From Thunnus maccoyii (Eukaryota > Chordata > Actinopteri > Scombriformes > Scombridae), in assembly GCF_910596095.1 (NCBI RefSeq), contig NC_056548.1, positions 11,867,151 to 11,931,150 of the forward strand: a stretch of 64,000 nucleotides of DNA, written 5' to 3'. Under the pieces are notes generated by a model, which ran no database searches, was not told where the DNA came from, and worked only from the letters and a program-made list of their open reading frames with translations. Numbering within the stretch: position 1 is the first letter of the stretch; every line of letters begins with the position of its first letter. The translations under genes were made by a program, and so were the position numbers. Below are positions 23,876 to 36,432 of the stretch, in pieces.

Positions 23876-26800
23876 CTGGAACGCACAAGTAGGGGGGCCT
23901 TGAACTCAGTCACACTCACTTTTCACACTGTTCATGTAGTTATGCACAAATTATGCAGATAAGTCACAAATAGGTCAGCAATAGCATGTGACAAGTGCTT
24001 GTGTGGAAGCTTTCTTACCTCAGTGGGGCACTTGATGTTATTTCTGGCATTTGTGAAATTATTGTATGTCTGCTTTTTGCCCACTGGCTCCAACTAGAGA
24101 TAAAACAGAAATACATCTTTGCTTACCCAGTTCATGACCAAACTGCAGTGACATGTAGTCAACTTATCAGACTTCATCTGAAACCCTTCCTCTGTCAAAC
24201 AAGGTTAGCCTTTCTCTGTTCGCCTTGTGGGACTCACCATGTTATTCCATATAGCTACAGCCATGTCAGCATGTCCCCGTTCACTGAAGTGGAAGCAGTC
24301 CGCAGAGAAGTAGGTGTCGTCAGGTGTGCCATCCTGAAGAAGAAATAATATGACATCAGTGAGGAAAAAATAGGGAGTGCTGCACTGAGTCAAGACCAAT
24401 AGTGTTGGTAATGTTAAAGTAAAAAATCAGGTTCAAGGATAGGGCAAGTAGTCAAGTAAGAATAAAAAAACAACTGTCCAGCTTACTTATAATGAAATTC
24501 CATGGTATTGGTTGGCAGTCGAAAAAACATCTGAGGCGCTCTGATTATAAGTTAAAAATCCTTTAATAAATCATGGATAAACCATTGCGTTTTTATTCAG
24601 AGAGTCTTGATCAGGCTAATATAACATGAATGTTTGTGGGAATTATGTGTTCTGATGGGAAGGGCTTGTTTCTGTCCTTAAGCTAAATGTTTGTACATGG
24701 AGTTCATTGGAGGGTGGGGAGTACATGGAGGGCTTACAGCGTTCAAAGGAACAATGGAGTTTTTAAAAAAGGGCTGCACGACCACAGCAAAGTCCTCTCT
24801 GTCATCATAGCGGCCTCCATACACCAAGTTTTCCGTCTCAATCTGAAAGAAATACCACAAATGCTCATGACCCTGTTGACTATTCTATTAAAGAGTAACA
24901 CTTAGCAAGCACACATTTAACCTAACCTGTAGCTCCCGATTGATCCGTTTTACTTCAGTCAGCTCTGGAGAATCTTCTCCTGGTAACAAGAAGCATGGGC
25001 AGACATACCTGAGGATAAAATGTTGAAAATAAACAGCTGATAAAACACTTTAAACACTTAAGTGCATTTATAGAACAAAATTATAGGATTTGTTATTAAT
25101 TTAGAGATAATGTGGTCCTTTAGCAAATACCAGATTACAATATACTTCTTGGCTGGATTGACAGGATCAATATAAAGAGAAGTGCTATTGACTAAAAAAC
25201 ACTTTTGTCTTTCTTGGGACTCAGTGGTCTTGGTTCATGTAGAATTGATTTGGCAGAAGTGGATCGATGAGCATACTTTTGTAACACATTGCACCCAAGA
25301 CTATCCCTTTTGATCCTGCGAAGGCCTTCAATTTCCAGGATCACCAAGACATTGACCATTGCCCTGGGAACCTACGGCCGGAAAGCAAGTACAACTGTTA
25401 TTCAGGGAAGAGAGAAAGCTCATCTTTAGTGAGGCATCTCTTGAGCATATATTCAGTTATGGTATTTATTGCTTAACCTGCATCATCTCACCTCTTTGTA
25501 CAACATATCCAAGCTTGTCATCATATGATGGCTGTAGTTCAAAGGTGACAAAGATGCCTATAGTGTAGAGACCGAAAGAATATTAAAATTACAAACAATG
25601 TTCGAGGCTCTTTATTAATTCATAGGGAAGACGTTTACACATAAACCCATGGTGAGTCACACCTTTTTTTCATTAACAATTGTTCTCTGTTGTGACCAAT
25701 AAAAAGTAGGATAATTACAGCACATCTGATTGAAACTGGCCAAAACTGTGTCAAAAAAGCACATATCAACCAAAGGAGCCAACACCATGCAACATGTATA
25801 AGCGTTCGAGCAACAACTAACCCTAAGCTGTCACTAACCCAGTCTCAGAGCTCATCTTAAATTGATGCTGTGCTTTGATATGCTGCTTCAAAGCACAAAC
25901 ATTAAAAGAGAGACTACCCTGTCGGTTGAGCATGAGAAGAGTAATGGAGAGAAAGAGAGAGAAAAAAAGGGGAATGGAGAGAAGGGAGGCGACATGAGAA
26001 AGGAGAAAGCAAAGGAGAAGGAGGGAGCGAGACAGAGACAGGATGAAGAGAGTCTGGGTTGACTTCTGTGTTGTTTATGCCTCTTAGAGAACAAGGCCTG
26101 TCACTGTGCCCCGTGTGCTTGTTTAATGCAGACAGAGGCTGAAATAGCGGAGGGAGGGGGGTGTTTTGTGTTGGAGGGGTAAAGTGACAGAATGTGCTCA
26201 TTCAAAAGAAACCACGTCTGCTCTCATCTCACTCTGACACAATAAAACAATTAGGGGAGGGCTGTCCACAAAGCTTGATTATTCTGCTCCAGTGCTTAGT
26301 CCCATTTGGAGAGTGATATCATGAGACAGCTCTACACAGGGCATCATACAACACCAGGGGGATGTTTAACCGCTGTGCTAACAGAGGAGACGGTCTTTAA
26401 GGAGGGAAAGACTTTGAAAATGTCCTTTATCCTGGGGGAGATTTCCTATGACGACTTCTTAAAGCAACTCACCCGGTCATTGCAGTACTGACACAGGTCA
26501 TTGCCTCCAATGAAGAGGGTCACCAGCTTCCAGTCCTTTTCAAAATTTACTGCCTATTTCCATTAAAAGGATCAAGAAGGAATCAGAGAGAAAGATGGAA
26601 CTCAGATGAAATTCTCTTGTTTTTTATGCACATTGCTATAAAATATTGTCATCTGTGGTAACAAAATCATATCAGTGTATGCTTTAGAATCACTTAGTAC
26701 CATATATTGAACTCACAGAGCTATTTTTCATCTTATCAATCAGGTGTCTGACTTGCTCTGGGATTCCTCTGTATAAAATTAGAGATTTTCATTAGTGCAC

Positions 26801-29800
26801 AAAGCATTTAAAACATAGTTCAGTAACACAGAACCTGATAACGGATCAAACAAATGTTAGAACTCACGAAATTTTAGCTCCTGACACAGCCATGTTGAAG
26901 CCTGTCTGCCATTTTCCGTTTCCCTTTGACATTCCTTTGATTTTAGGATTAAACTTCTTAAGGATATCTGATGTAAAAAAGCAATGAAAAAGAGCCAAAA
27001 TACTAGTTTTATTACAGTCCAACTCTGTCATCTTGTGGTGCCAACGTGCATTACACACTAAGAAGCTGCATGATAGAAACAGCTGGATGAGTGACTTACT
27101 GGGTAATGTTGTGACAGTCTCGAGATTTTTATCTCCTCCGATGCTTGTGAATGAGAAACAAACAAATTAACAACTGATGAATAAAATGCAATGTACATGA
27201 ATTTGTTGTGTGTATAGTTTGTATAGTCTCTCACCTCCATGACACTCCTCTGTTCTCAGTTCTTAGTTGGAGCAGACTCTTTGCCTTAGCACCAAATCCA
27301 GCCTACATGCAGAAAAAAAATCTTACACATTTTTATTAAATAATGACAAATGTCTAAACCCACAGGACTTTATTACTTGTTCTAGTGGAGATCTCAAATT
27401 ACCAAACACACTGAATATGCAAGACTGGATTAAGGGGAAAATATGTCTAGAAAATTACCAAAAAAAGTGCAACAAGATGCTACAATAGCCCTGACTAAAA
27501 ATGTAAGAATTTGTTGTTAGTTTCACAAAATAGGCCAATTGTATCATCTGCATCATTGCACTATGACAAATTAATAGACTAACCAGCAGTTATATACCCA
27601 ACAGCTAAAAAATCCTCTCAAAAAATCACACACACACAAGTGATGATGCATAGATACACATAGAAACAATAAACACACAAATATTCTTTTGTACAAACTT
27701 GCCGTTAAAGAGTCACCCAGAGCAGCCACCACTTTAATGTCTGCTGGTCGTAACCTGTGAGCTAAAAAAAGATCAACATGAGCTTATTTTATATTGACCC
27801 CGTCTATATTTATTCATACAAGATACCTGAGTAACACCTTCAATGTTTACCTGAAGTGGGCACTGTGTTGGAAGGAGCTGTGTTAACACAGGAGAAGTCA
27901 CTGCCCCAGTTCTACAGAATAACAGAAATGTTTTATGCATTTATAGTTATAACTCATGACTTGGCATCATACATAAATACTTATCACTGGCCATTCTTAA
28001 ATTGTGCCGCAAAGGAAAGACAGAAATTATGACCCACTGTAACAGGAGCAGGGGTGGGGGGTGGGCCTGGAAAGGTGTAGTTGCTGTTGACAGCAGTTCT
28101 AAAGAATGGGATAGTCTGATAAAGAAATAATAAAAAGCACATTTAGTATGCAATAATTATAAAAACAACATCATACAATGTATTGTAGTAGATAAAGTGT
28201 TGAACTGTGAAGTGAATGTTGTTACCTCAGAGGGGCACTTCAAATCAATGCCGGCCATGAAGTCTTGAGTAGAAGTCTTGTTGCCCACTGGCTCTAACTA
28301 CAAGATTGTTAAAAGTCAGACATTTATTTTGGATTATTATAATAGAAATAGAAATATCTGACCAAAATGTGCCAAAATACATTTCTTGACTTGACTTGTA
28401 AAATTACACCTACCATATTGTTCCAAAGAGCACGAGCCATGAGAGTGTGAGCTCTCTGGCTGAGATGAAAACAGTCAGGTGAAAAGAAAGAGCGATCAGG
28501 CTTTCCATTCTGTAAGAAAAATAGAGTTGACAGGGATTAAAAAATGAATGAATGAAAACACCATTAGGAATATTTATTGTTTCAGGTGTCAGCTCTTACT
28601 TCTAACGTGGGAAGGAAAACTTCTCTGAAGAAGGGCTGCAGTACCACAGTGAAGTTGTCGTGTGTGTCATACCGGCCAGAGTCAATTAGCTCTCTCATTT
28701 CATACTGGGAGAAAAGACAAACAAAAAGCATATGTAAAAGAACTGATCTTGCCCTTTCTAGCCTATCTAAAGGGTATTAAATTTACTTTTAAGTTCTTAA
28801 GGTCAAATTAAGTCAAAATATGTTTGTGTTGTGGTCACAGAAATCGAGAGGGCACATGGAAATAAGGAAACAATAAGATTCTTCCATTCAGCATTCCTTA
28901 AGTCTTGTACCTGATAAGCTCTATTGAAGTCATTGACCTTCCGGAGTTCAGAGGACCCCTCTTTAGGCTTCAGTATGCAGGGGCAAATTAAACTGAAACA
29001 TAAACATCAAAACTGTTAAATAATGACTCAACCAGCTGTTTGGTCAACTCTTCGTTTTACAGAACCAAAAATTACTGACCGCACAAACCAGGTGGGGCAG
29101 CCCAGAGTTTTATCTCGGTGCAGATCACGCAATGGTACAATGTTTAACAGTTCAACCAGATTAACAATGGCACGAGGCACCTGGATAGGAACAAAACAGA
29201 ATGGTTGTAATTTAGACACAACTGTGAAATACATTGAGGTTGCATGTTTGTATAAGTGGAGCAAAGTGCAAGAAAATTTAAAAAACATACTTCACTATGG
29301 AGTATGTCCAGAGCTTGGCGGATACGCTCAACCACATTTCTGGGTGAGAAAAAAACCTATGGAAAATATGGATATCACCAGTGAACACGACACAGAGCAA
29401 ACATGGACAAACTTATGTATGGAATTATTATTGAGACATAAAAAATGATCACGTCAGATCTTACATTATCAAAATTTAAGACTGTTTATCATTCATATGA
29501 AAAAGGTGCAAGCATAATGCCGATGGAAGTAAAAAAAAATCTTAAAAATCTAGATAAGAATGCTCACACTGTCTGTGCAGAAGTCACATATGTCATTGCC
29601 GCCGATAAACATGGTGATCACTTTCCAGTCGTTGTGGAAATCAATGCGCTGTAAAGCAGATAAGAAGGAAATGTGGTGTTAATTTGTTAATTGTGAACAT
29701 AAAACTGAGACAAAGGTTATTCTGTGAAGGCTTACTACATCTACATCTACTGCCTTACCGAATCATTTTTCATTTTGTCCACTAGGATGCGCACCTGTCG

Positions 29801-32800
29801 TACCATATCACTGAAAACACAAAGAAGTTGTGATTTGTGGAGTCCAAGAAGTGAAAATGCATTGTTCTAGTGATCTGTATGTTCTTATTTGATGCAAAGG
29901 CTAAGCAAGAGTAAAAAGTAATGAATGATAATAAGTAGATAACATGACTGACCCACTCTTAGCTCCTGCTACAGCCTGGTTGAGGAAGGCCATAGGACTG
30001 TTTTCATTACCTATTCCCTGTGAGAAGCCAGTCAGAGAGGGGTTAAACTCCCTCAGGATGTCTGCACACCACAAAAACACAGGAAAGGTTAGAAAAATTA
30101 AAATGGAGTTTAAACATATCCAGAGAAATGTGTGCATTCTGCCTTCTGCATTAGATTAAGTGATGGACTATAATGTCACCCAGGAAAATCATATAATCTT
30201 TTTGCTATTTTATTTTAACATATAGAAAAAACAGAATCATCATAAGTCAATACATCATTTGCTGTCACAAAAATTCTCCTCATCATATCTTTGCAATCAA
30301 AGACATCCTACAAGAATTTAGTTGATTCAGGTCGTTAGCTAACTTTAACTGCTCCACAGTGAAGTCTGTAAAGATTGTGATAAGATAGCACAATCATAGA
30401 TGTTATCAAACATAATGATGAACATCTTATATTTGATAAGATAAACCTCCAGTAAGCATTTTTATGGGATTTGGTTCACAGGCAACGTTATTATAATGTT
30501 TGGAAAAATAGTAAAATAAGAGATGAACATACTTGGCAGAGTGGTCACATTGGTAATGTTTTCATCACCACCAGCGCTGAAGATTGCAGAAACAGCCTGT
30601 TAGGTTTACAGTAAATGCAGCTCATAGAATTACCGTGACCTTTTTTATGTATTTTCCAACACTATCAAAATTTAAACAAAGGTGTACTTTAGCTTATCTT
30701 ACCACCATGACAGTCCTCTGTACTCATTAATCACTAACAGAAGGTTGTCTTTCTTTGCACCCACACCATTGGCTGCCTGTAGAAAACATCAGATGTGAGA
30801 CACAATAGAGGGACTGTGCAGAAATAAACCACTCATAGCCAGAGGTAATATACAGTACCAGTCAAAAGTTTGGACACACCTTCGCCATTCACTTGCATGA
30901 GATAGTGTATCCAAACTGTTGACTGGTACTGTACATTGAACCAGAAGTGTATACCAAAATTAGAGCAGAATATATCTATTATAATCATAAGAGTATAATA
31001 TTTTAAAAGTGATTCATATACTGTATAAATTTGACAGGAAATCAAAAAGTACAAGAAACTCACTGTCAGAGAGTCGCCTACTGCTGCCACCACCTTGATA
31101 TCTGCAGGTCTGAGTTCATGAACTACACAGGGGAGAAAATAATGTGGTCAAGTGTAATCAGATTTAAATATATTTTCCAAATATGTGTGAGCAGCATAAA
31201 AGCTAAAAAAAAAAAGTTTTGTACCTGAAGTAGGTTTTGTAGGAGATGGACTACGGTCTGTGCAGGGTATTTCGGTACCCATGACCTGAAAAACATGCAG
31301 TGTTCTTTAATAAATTAAACTGTATACTCTACTCTTAAATATATTTTGAAATTGTCAAGGAAATATCTTACAGGATCTGTTAGTGAAGAGACTTTGCTGT
31401 AAACCGTCTCCTCTCTGCTGGTGGGGGAATTGACCTGTGTCCGCAGGAAAGGTCGTTCCTGGAAGTCATGTCATAGTTTTAATCATGGCATCGGATATAA
31501 AATGTTGATTAGATTGAAAGTTTTCCCCATGATTTGGGGAGTCTTCAATTGCTGCTGCAACACTTTCTAAACATTTTTCGAGGCTGTAACATGTTTAGGT
31601 GTGACTTTTGATAAACTGTAGGGTTATGTGATGACATGTCTCACCTGCGTAGGGCAAGGAATAGTGATGACACTGCCGTCCATGACCTCTATCTGACCTG
31701 TTGATGGCTGAAGCTGTGGGAGGAAAAAGTCATGATTTGTTAGGATTTAGGGCCATGTGGGACCATCTTGTGCAGCCAATGACCATACAGTGTCAAACAG
31801 TACTGATACTAAAATCATCCTGTAGATAATCTCATCAAGTTAATCTTTACATCTCTAATCTAATCTCTCCTCAGAACAATAAAAGTTCACAATAATCGTC
31901 TTACTTTTGCTTTGAGGGATCATTGAGACTGTCCCCTGTTTGCTCATTTTACAACTAAGACACAAGGTCAATTTCAGAGTCAGAGGAACTTGCAGATAAA
32001 TATGGAGAGTTTTCAACAAGCTGCTTTGTCAGATAGCCTAACATACAGTGTACTTACACTGTAGATTTAACTGTCAGACAGGACTTTGATCAATAAGAAC
32101 CTACCAGGTTTGTCCATAGCTGAACAGCTAGTTGGTTTACGTCAGACAATGTGTTCTGCAAAGAAGCAGATGAGATTTGCTAGTCACACATTAGCCATTT
32201 CTAGGGTTTTACATGCATTCATTCATGATTTTTATGGTAAGAAAGGCTGTATATCTTACAGTTGTTTTTGATTTTAACTGGCATCCAGGTGTAACTTTTC
32301 TCTACTTACAGAATCTGAAATGGGATCAGCAATTACTGGTGCAGACTGCAGCAGGGCAGTGAAGTCTACACTGTTGCTGTGCCACTTTGGATTTTCCAAG
32401 ACATGATTTAGAGAGTCCTGAAAGCAAGCCCATTGGATAACTGTCAAGCAACTAACCAAATATGGTTCAAAAGAGCATGAACTAAAAGCACTCAAATACC
32501 ATTCATTTATGTGCATGTTACCTGCAGTCGTTTTAGAAGAGTTGCTTCATGTAGTCGCTGGTTTATGTTTTCATCTCTCATACACTCACACCAGCTACAA
32601 AATAAAAAAGCAAGCACATCACTGCAACATGCCTTTTAGAGATAACAGTATTAAAAACACTATAGGCTACATACATCAATGTAAAATGCATAAAACGTTT
32701 CTGTCAGTTTTTATAGTTTATAATACGAGCTAATGTGCTTGCTTTTTACTAGCTAAATATCAAACACTCACTTGTCCTGTTGATGATTTGCGCTCCAGAC

Positions 32801-34865
32801 CACGACATGAACTAAGGTGTGATGTAACTGTAAAAATATACCCAACATATTAGATTTTTTTTCCCATTTTATTTGTTCATTTTAAAATTGTATTTACCAA
32901 AGGAGACTATACCCGCTTCTGCAGTATTTGCAGAGCTGCTTCCACTTCCTGTACAACAGCATTAACATCTGCAGAAACCTGAAGCACAAAGAGACTCTTA
33001 CACTCTTATCACCCTTTACAGACCCTAACACATGCAACATCAAACATGATCAAACCATTTTTTTCGATGTAGTTATGACACAATAAATCTTACATGTGGT
33101 GAACAGGTGCATGTGAAATCTGTTGCTGGTACAAACAGCAGCACAAACTTCCAGTCTGAGACCTGCAAAGATACAACAAAAAGCAAACTGAGCAAACTCC
33201 ATCCACTGTAAGATCTGAAAAAAAGCTCCGCTGCTGTTCTTTGGCCTAAAAATAAATACTCCTATTTATATAGTTGTGTGTTGATTTGAGTATTTTAACT
33301 TAAATGAAGGCCATAACAGTTTTTTTCCCCCATTCACTCTGTTGGAAATACATTTTTGGTGTTGAAATGCTTCAGGTTTAGTTTCATCTAACTATTTTTA
33401 TGTATCCTGTTGATGGATCACAGGGAGCTAAAGTAGCATCATCTGTTTAGTCAAACTTTCACTAACATCTATAGGGAATTATGAGTTTTAAATTCATCTA
33501 ATCCAACTTTTATGTCTTTGGACAGTGTCAGAAAAGCAGTGCACTCAGAGAAAACCCACATGAACATGAGGAGAACATAAAACATCACGCAGATAAGTCC
33601 CAGACGACCATGACTGTCTTGCTGTGAGTTGACAGTGCTAATCAGCTTCACTCTCAGATAACCATAAATGAAAGAGAACTCTTTGTTCTTCCTGACTATC
33701 ACTGTAGGATTTTGAGCGCCCTGGTAGCCAAATGTTTACAGCACATGCCGTACGACTGCAACATCCCTGGTCACTGTAGGATTTCACTATCAATCTAACA
33801 GTCACTTGAGTGGTAAAAATGAACAGGTGTCATTAAGAGTAGTCCCGTGACACATTGTAAAGTAAAGGGGGAAATACATTTACTTTTACTATTTGATAGT
33901 CTGCTTTCATTCAAAGTATTATGGCAACTTCTTTTATTTCTTTATAATTGTATTACAATGGACAAACCCAGTGTTAAAAATACATAAAACGTTGTTATGA
34001 GAGGGTTTATGTGTACCTGATGTGAAAGGGACAGAGACAGTTCTTCTGCCTCCTCCAACAAGCTCCTGCAACACATTCACCGATAAATAACATACCTGCA
34101 GCAATCTCCTAAAACATTTAAGTGTATGTCATGTGCACGTGTGTGTGTATGTGTGTGTGTGTGTGTGTTACCTGGGCTGCAATGAGGCCTTATTCACATG
34201 TTCAGTGATCACTTCAGGGTTAAACATAGACAGCAACTCTGTTCAAGACACATAAACACAATTACAGAGTCTTCTCTTAATCTTAATAAGTCTCACAATT
34301 TTGCTCACTTATAGAAATGTCCATAAAACGCAATAGTAGCGGATCATGTACATTATGTGGTAAGTGTTGTTGTGAAAATAGAAGCTTGTGAAAGCGTCAA
34401 CTCATGTTACCAGTTTTGCTTACTTTTATGGGAAATAAAGGTCAACGACCTGTGTTTATAGCCCACCGTCTTATCCTGAGCGATTATTGTTCTGAGAGCT
34501 TTTTCTTCAACTTATGCGCCGTATCTGGCATTTCTTCTGACATGGTCTTGACCTTGAACTGAACTGTTTGTAAATTGTAAATACTTTCAACCACAAAGTC
34601 AGAAGATTCCCTAATAGTGTCAAAAGTGTCTGTTTTTTCCACTTTATTTAACTCAGAGTTAATAAGTAACAGAAAAAAGTATATTGTGGTCAACCAGTTA
34701 GAAAAGTACTTTAATCATAAAAATTTAACACACTAAGTGCTGATATGTGGCTCTCTCTCTCTCTATATATATATATGCATACATATATACATACATATAT
34801 ACATACATACATACATATACATACATACATACATACATACATACATACATACATACATACATACA

Positions 34866-34901
<36 letters not shown>

Positions 34902-36432
34902 TATATATTTGTTATACATAACAAAACCAACGCCACCATCTTGGTAATATTAAACCGTATATGTTTTTAGATGAATATGAACATCTATGTTTCTTCTTCA
35001 TGTTGGTTATACTCAGTAGGGAAAAGGTTTAGACTTACCAGCTAGTCTACTGACCACTCTGGATGCTTCACCCCTAAAAATAAACACAGGCACATTGTTT
35101 TAGAGACAGTGAGGGTATATTAGCTTCAACTGCACGATGTATGTGTTGTTACTTCCATTGATTTTAGTATTACTGATCTATAGTTGTGCATTTCATCTTG
35201 GCTCTCTACCTGTGTGAGTGAGGCATCCCCAAGGCATAAACAGCCGAGATATCAGCCGGTGTGAGAGCATGAACTGACGGAGAGGAAAAAGTGGTCAGAA
35301 ATGTCATGATGCAACATCTGACACATATTTTAAATACAATAAGTTGACATCCAAGTAATAATAAGACTATTGAAGGGACCAATCCTTATGCCTATAAACA
35401 CAGTAATCACTCAAACTAGTAAACGGATTCATATGATTATTGATATGAATTGGATATTGCAGTAGAAAATGCCTACCAGAGGAGGATGGGGAGGATGAGG
35501 TGGTTATTGGTGAGCAGAGTATTGACATGTAACTTTCTGTCTGTAACATAGAAAAAATATTCCTCAGACTGTCAGTGGATTTATACAGAGCAAATTATTC
35601 ATGTTTTGATTAATGAGCACCAAAGTGTAACAGCTGACATACAGTACCTTCTCTGATTTCTCTGTTGATGGTTCATTTTGTACGTTAATGTTGACAGCAT
35701 CTAAATGTGACATAAGAAAGTACCCAAATTAACTCAGAGGGGAACATTAGATGTAACATTAACAGGTAAGAATAAAAAGACTTCATTTTGCCCCCTTCCC
35801 TTCCCCAAGACTCAGTGATTTTATCCATAATTGTGCTGTTGTGTTTACTTTACCGTGCATGTTAGTGCTGATTCATGAAGAATTAACTGCATTTATTTTT
35901 ACTTATTGCTTGGGGCATCAGAAACTGCTGCATCTGTGTTATAAATTGCAGTGCAATAAACTGTCTGTGGTTTTCTCTTTCTACATTTGCAACCCAACAT
36001 CCTTTGTGCACAGTTGATATTTATACTAAACTAATAGAGACCATGTAAACTTTCCTTACAGCAAACTCTATAATACATAACTAAAGCAACAGGTACTGGA
36101 TAGATGGCAGTGTAACCTACTATCATCCACATTTTGGCAAATGGTCTATAATTGCTAAATTAGGTACAACAAACATCAACCAGCACTGTGTGCATGATCA
36201 CAAAAAACCTTCATTTAAACAGGCTGGCTTCTCAATTACCAATTCATTCTAATTTCATCACATGACTGCACTACTTACCTTGCATTTAATCGTTCCTAAC
36301 TGCTACAAGTAATTCACTGTGTTAAATTTATTCAAACAACATTGTGAATTTATCCATGGGCTGTACTTTACCTGTAAACCAAGTGCAGGATCCAACAAGG
36401 GCTGCCAGAATCAGTAGTGCAGATCTAGTCAT
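23558..36432 (-). CDS. plb1: Phospholipase B1, membrane-associated, three GDSL units
   Basis: Forty-three coding exons total 3348 nt, 1115 residues, in a continuous frame. The signal peptide comes from exon 36432-36372 ([16 protein letters not shown]). Next is a linker (35700-35648, 35540-35477), then three tandem GDSL/SGNH units, a Ser/Thr-rich stalk, a single membrane helix at about residues 1071-1093 and a short basic tail ending KGTEF. Such enzymes act at the outer face of intestinal brush border and other epithelia, releasing fatty acids from phospholipids and retinyl esters. Mammalian PLB1 has four units and about 1450 residues, so this protein is one unit shorter. The unit exons are listed in the domain entries. 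Introns are mostly short; one is GC-AG. The gene is head-to-tail with ppp1cb, as in human. Confidence 0.95.
23755..23792. repeat. (GTG)n coding trinucleotide repeat
   Basis: Tandem gtg on the plus strand, read as ACC (Thr) in plb1. It encodes the poly-Thr core of the stalk. Confidence 0.9.
24485..24640 (-). mobile_element. Probable retroelement 3' tail in a plb1 intron
   Basis: The minus strand has cctgatcaagactctctg followed by aataaaaacgcaatgg. A related layout (cctgaggaagactt, then gttgcaaataaaattaa) occurs at 37.3 kb on the plus strand. This 'CTGA-GAAG ... GTTGCAAATAAA' layout is common at 3' ends of fish interspersed repeats. The family is uncertain. Confidence 0.45.
25920..26050. repeat. 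Purine-rich tract in a plb1 intron
   Basis: About 130 bases of almost pure A/G on the plus strand (pyrimidine-rich in the plb1 transcript), inside the intron between exons 26553-26473 and 25557-25492. The open frames across it are artefacts of low complexity. Confidence 0.8.
27851..31122 (-). other. plb1: plb1 unit 2: intact GDSL phospholipase domain
   Basis: Exons 31122-31064, 30776-30703, 30576-30533, 30061-29953, 29810-29759, 29648-29568, 29356-29291, 29180-29080, 28992-28911, 28704-28600, 28509-28414, 28297-28226, 28115-28044 and 27911-27851, about residues 345-702. All four SGNH blocks are present: GDSLT with nucleophile Ser at about residue 362, [14 protein letters not shown] at 471-476, and SPDCFH with Asp 614 and His 617. 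In mammals the second unit carries the lipase activity, so this is the likeliest principal catalytic domain. Alternating GRYDT and QPFF landmarks match the family. Confidence 0.92.
30850..30934. mobile_element. Palindromic Tc1-like terminal-repeat relic
   Basis: The left arm reads tacagtaccagtcaaaagtt and the right arm is close to its reverse complement (actgttgactggtactgta), separated by about 30 bases. The arm matches the ends of a teleost Tc1/mariner group known from memory. It lies in a plb1 intron. A second copy is at 62.8 kb. Confidence 0.75.
34138..34170. repeat. (GT)n microsatellite abutting a plb1 splice donor
   Basis: A GT run on the plus strand ends directly before the reverse-complement donor of exon 34238-34172, so the plb1 transcript has CA repeats straight after gtaa. 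Confidence 0.9.
34758..34908. repeat. (TACA)n tetranucleotide microsatellite
   Basis: About 100 uninterrupted bases of tandem tac-a units with impure ATA-rich flanks, in a plb1 intron. It generates spurious Tyr/Ile/His open frames on both strands. Confidence 0.97.

Larger units (their letters stand above)
24019..27761 (-). other. plb1: plb1 unit 3: intact GDSL phospholipase domain
   Basis: Exons 27761-27703, 27302-27235, 27143-27100, 26967-26868, 26768-26717, 26553-26473, 25557-25492, 25371-25277, 25008-24927, 24842-24738, 24333-24238 and 24093-24019, about residues 703-1010. It keeps GDSLT (Ser about 720), [14 protein letters not shown] (824-829) and SADCFH (Asp 965, His 968). It corresponds to mammalian unit 3 or 4; the ISF-like [16 protein letters not shown] block and NAPLN-like context recall unit 4. 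The active-site serine exon is followed by a GC-AG intron. Confidence 0.9.
31225..35273 (-). other. plb1: plb1 unit 1: degenerate, catalytically dead GDSL domain
   Basis: Exons 35273-35210, 35073-35039, 34238-34172, 34065-34017, 33162-33094, 32978-32913, 32827-32772, 32594-32522, 32417-32310, 32155-32105, 31713-31645, 31458-31372 and 31285-31225, roughly residues 60-344. The unit opens [16 protein letters not shown], where active units have [14 protein letters not shown]; the GDSL serine is replaced by GMPHSH. The GGND block is replaced by FVPATDF, and the PDCFH block carrying the catalytic Asp and His is absent. Flanking landmarks (QLWTNL, CPTQ, PFLRT) survive. Human unit 1 is also degenerate, so this is probably an ancestral non-enzymatic domain, not recent decay. 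Confidence 0.85.

Noticed and set aside
29023-29448. 141-codon plus-strand open frame
   Set aside because: It lies antisense across plb1 exons 29180-29080 and 29356-29291, which are supported by frame, splice sites and family motifs.
34725-34970. Open frames of repeated Tyr/Met/Val/Cys or His/Thr/Tyr/Ile on both strands
   Set aside because: They are translations of the TACA tetranucleotide repeat, with no coding evidence.
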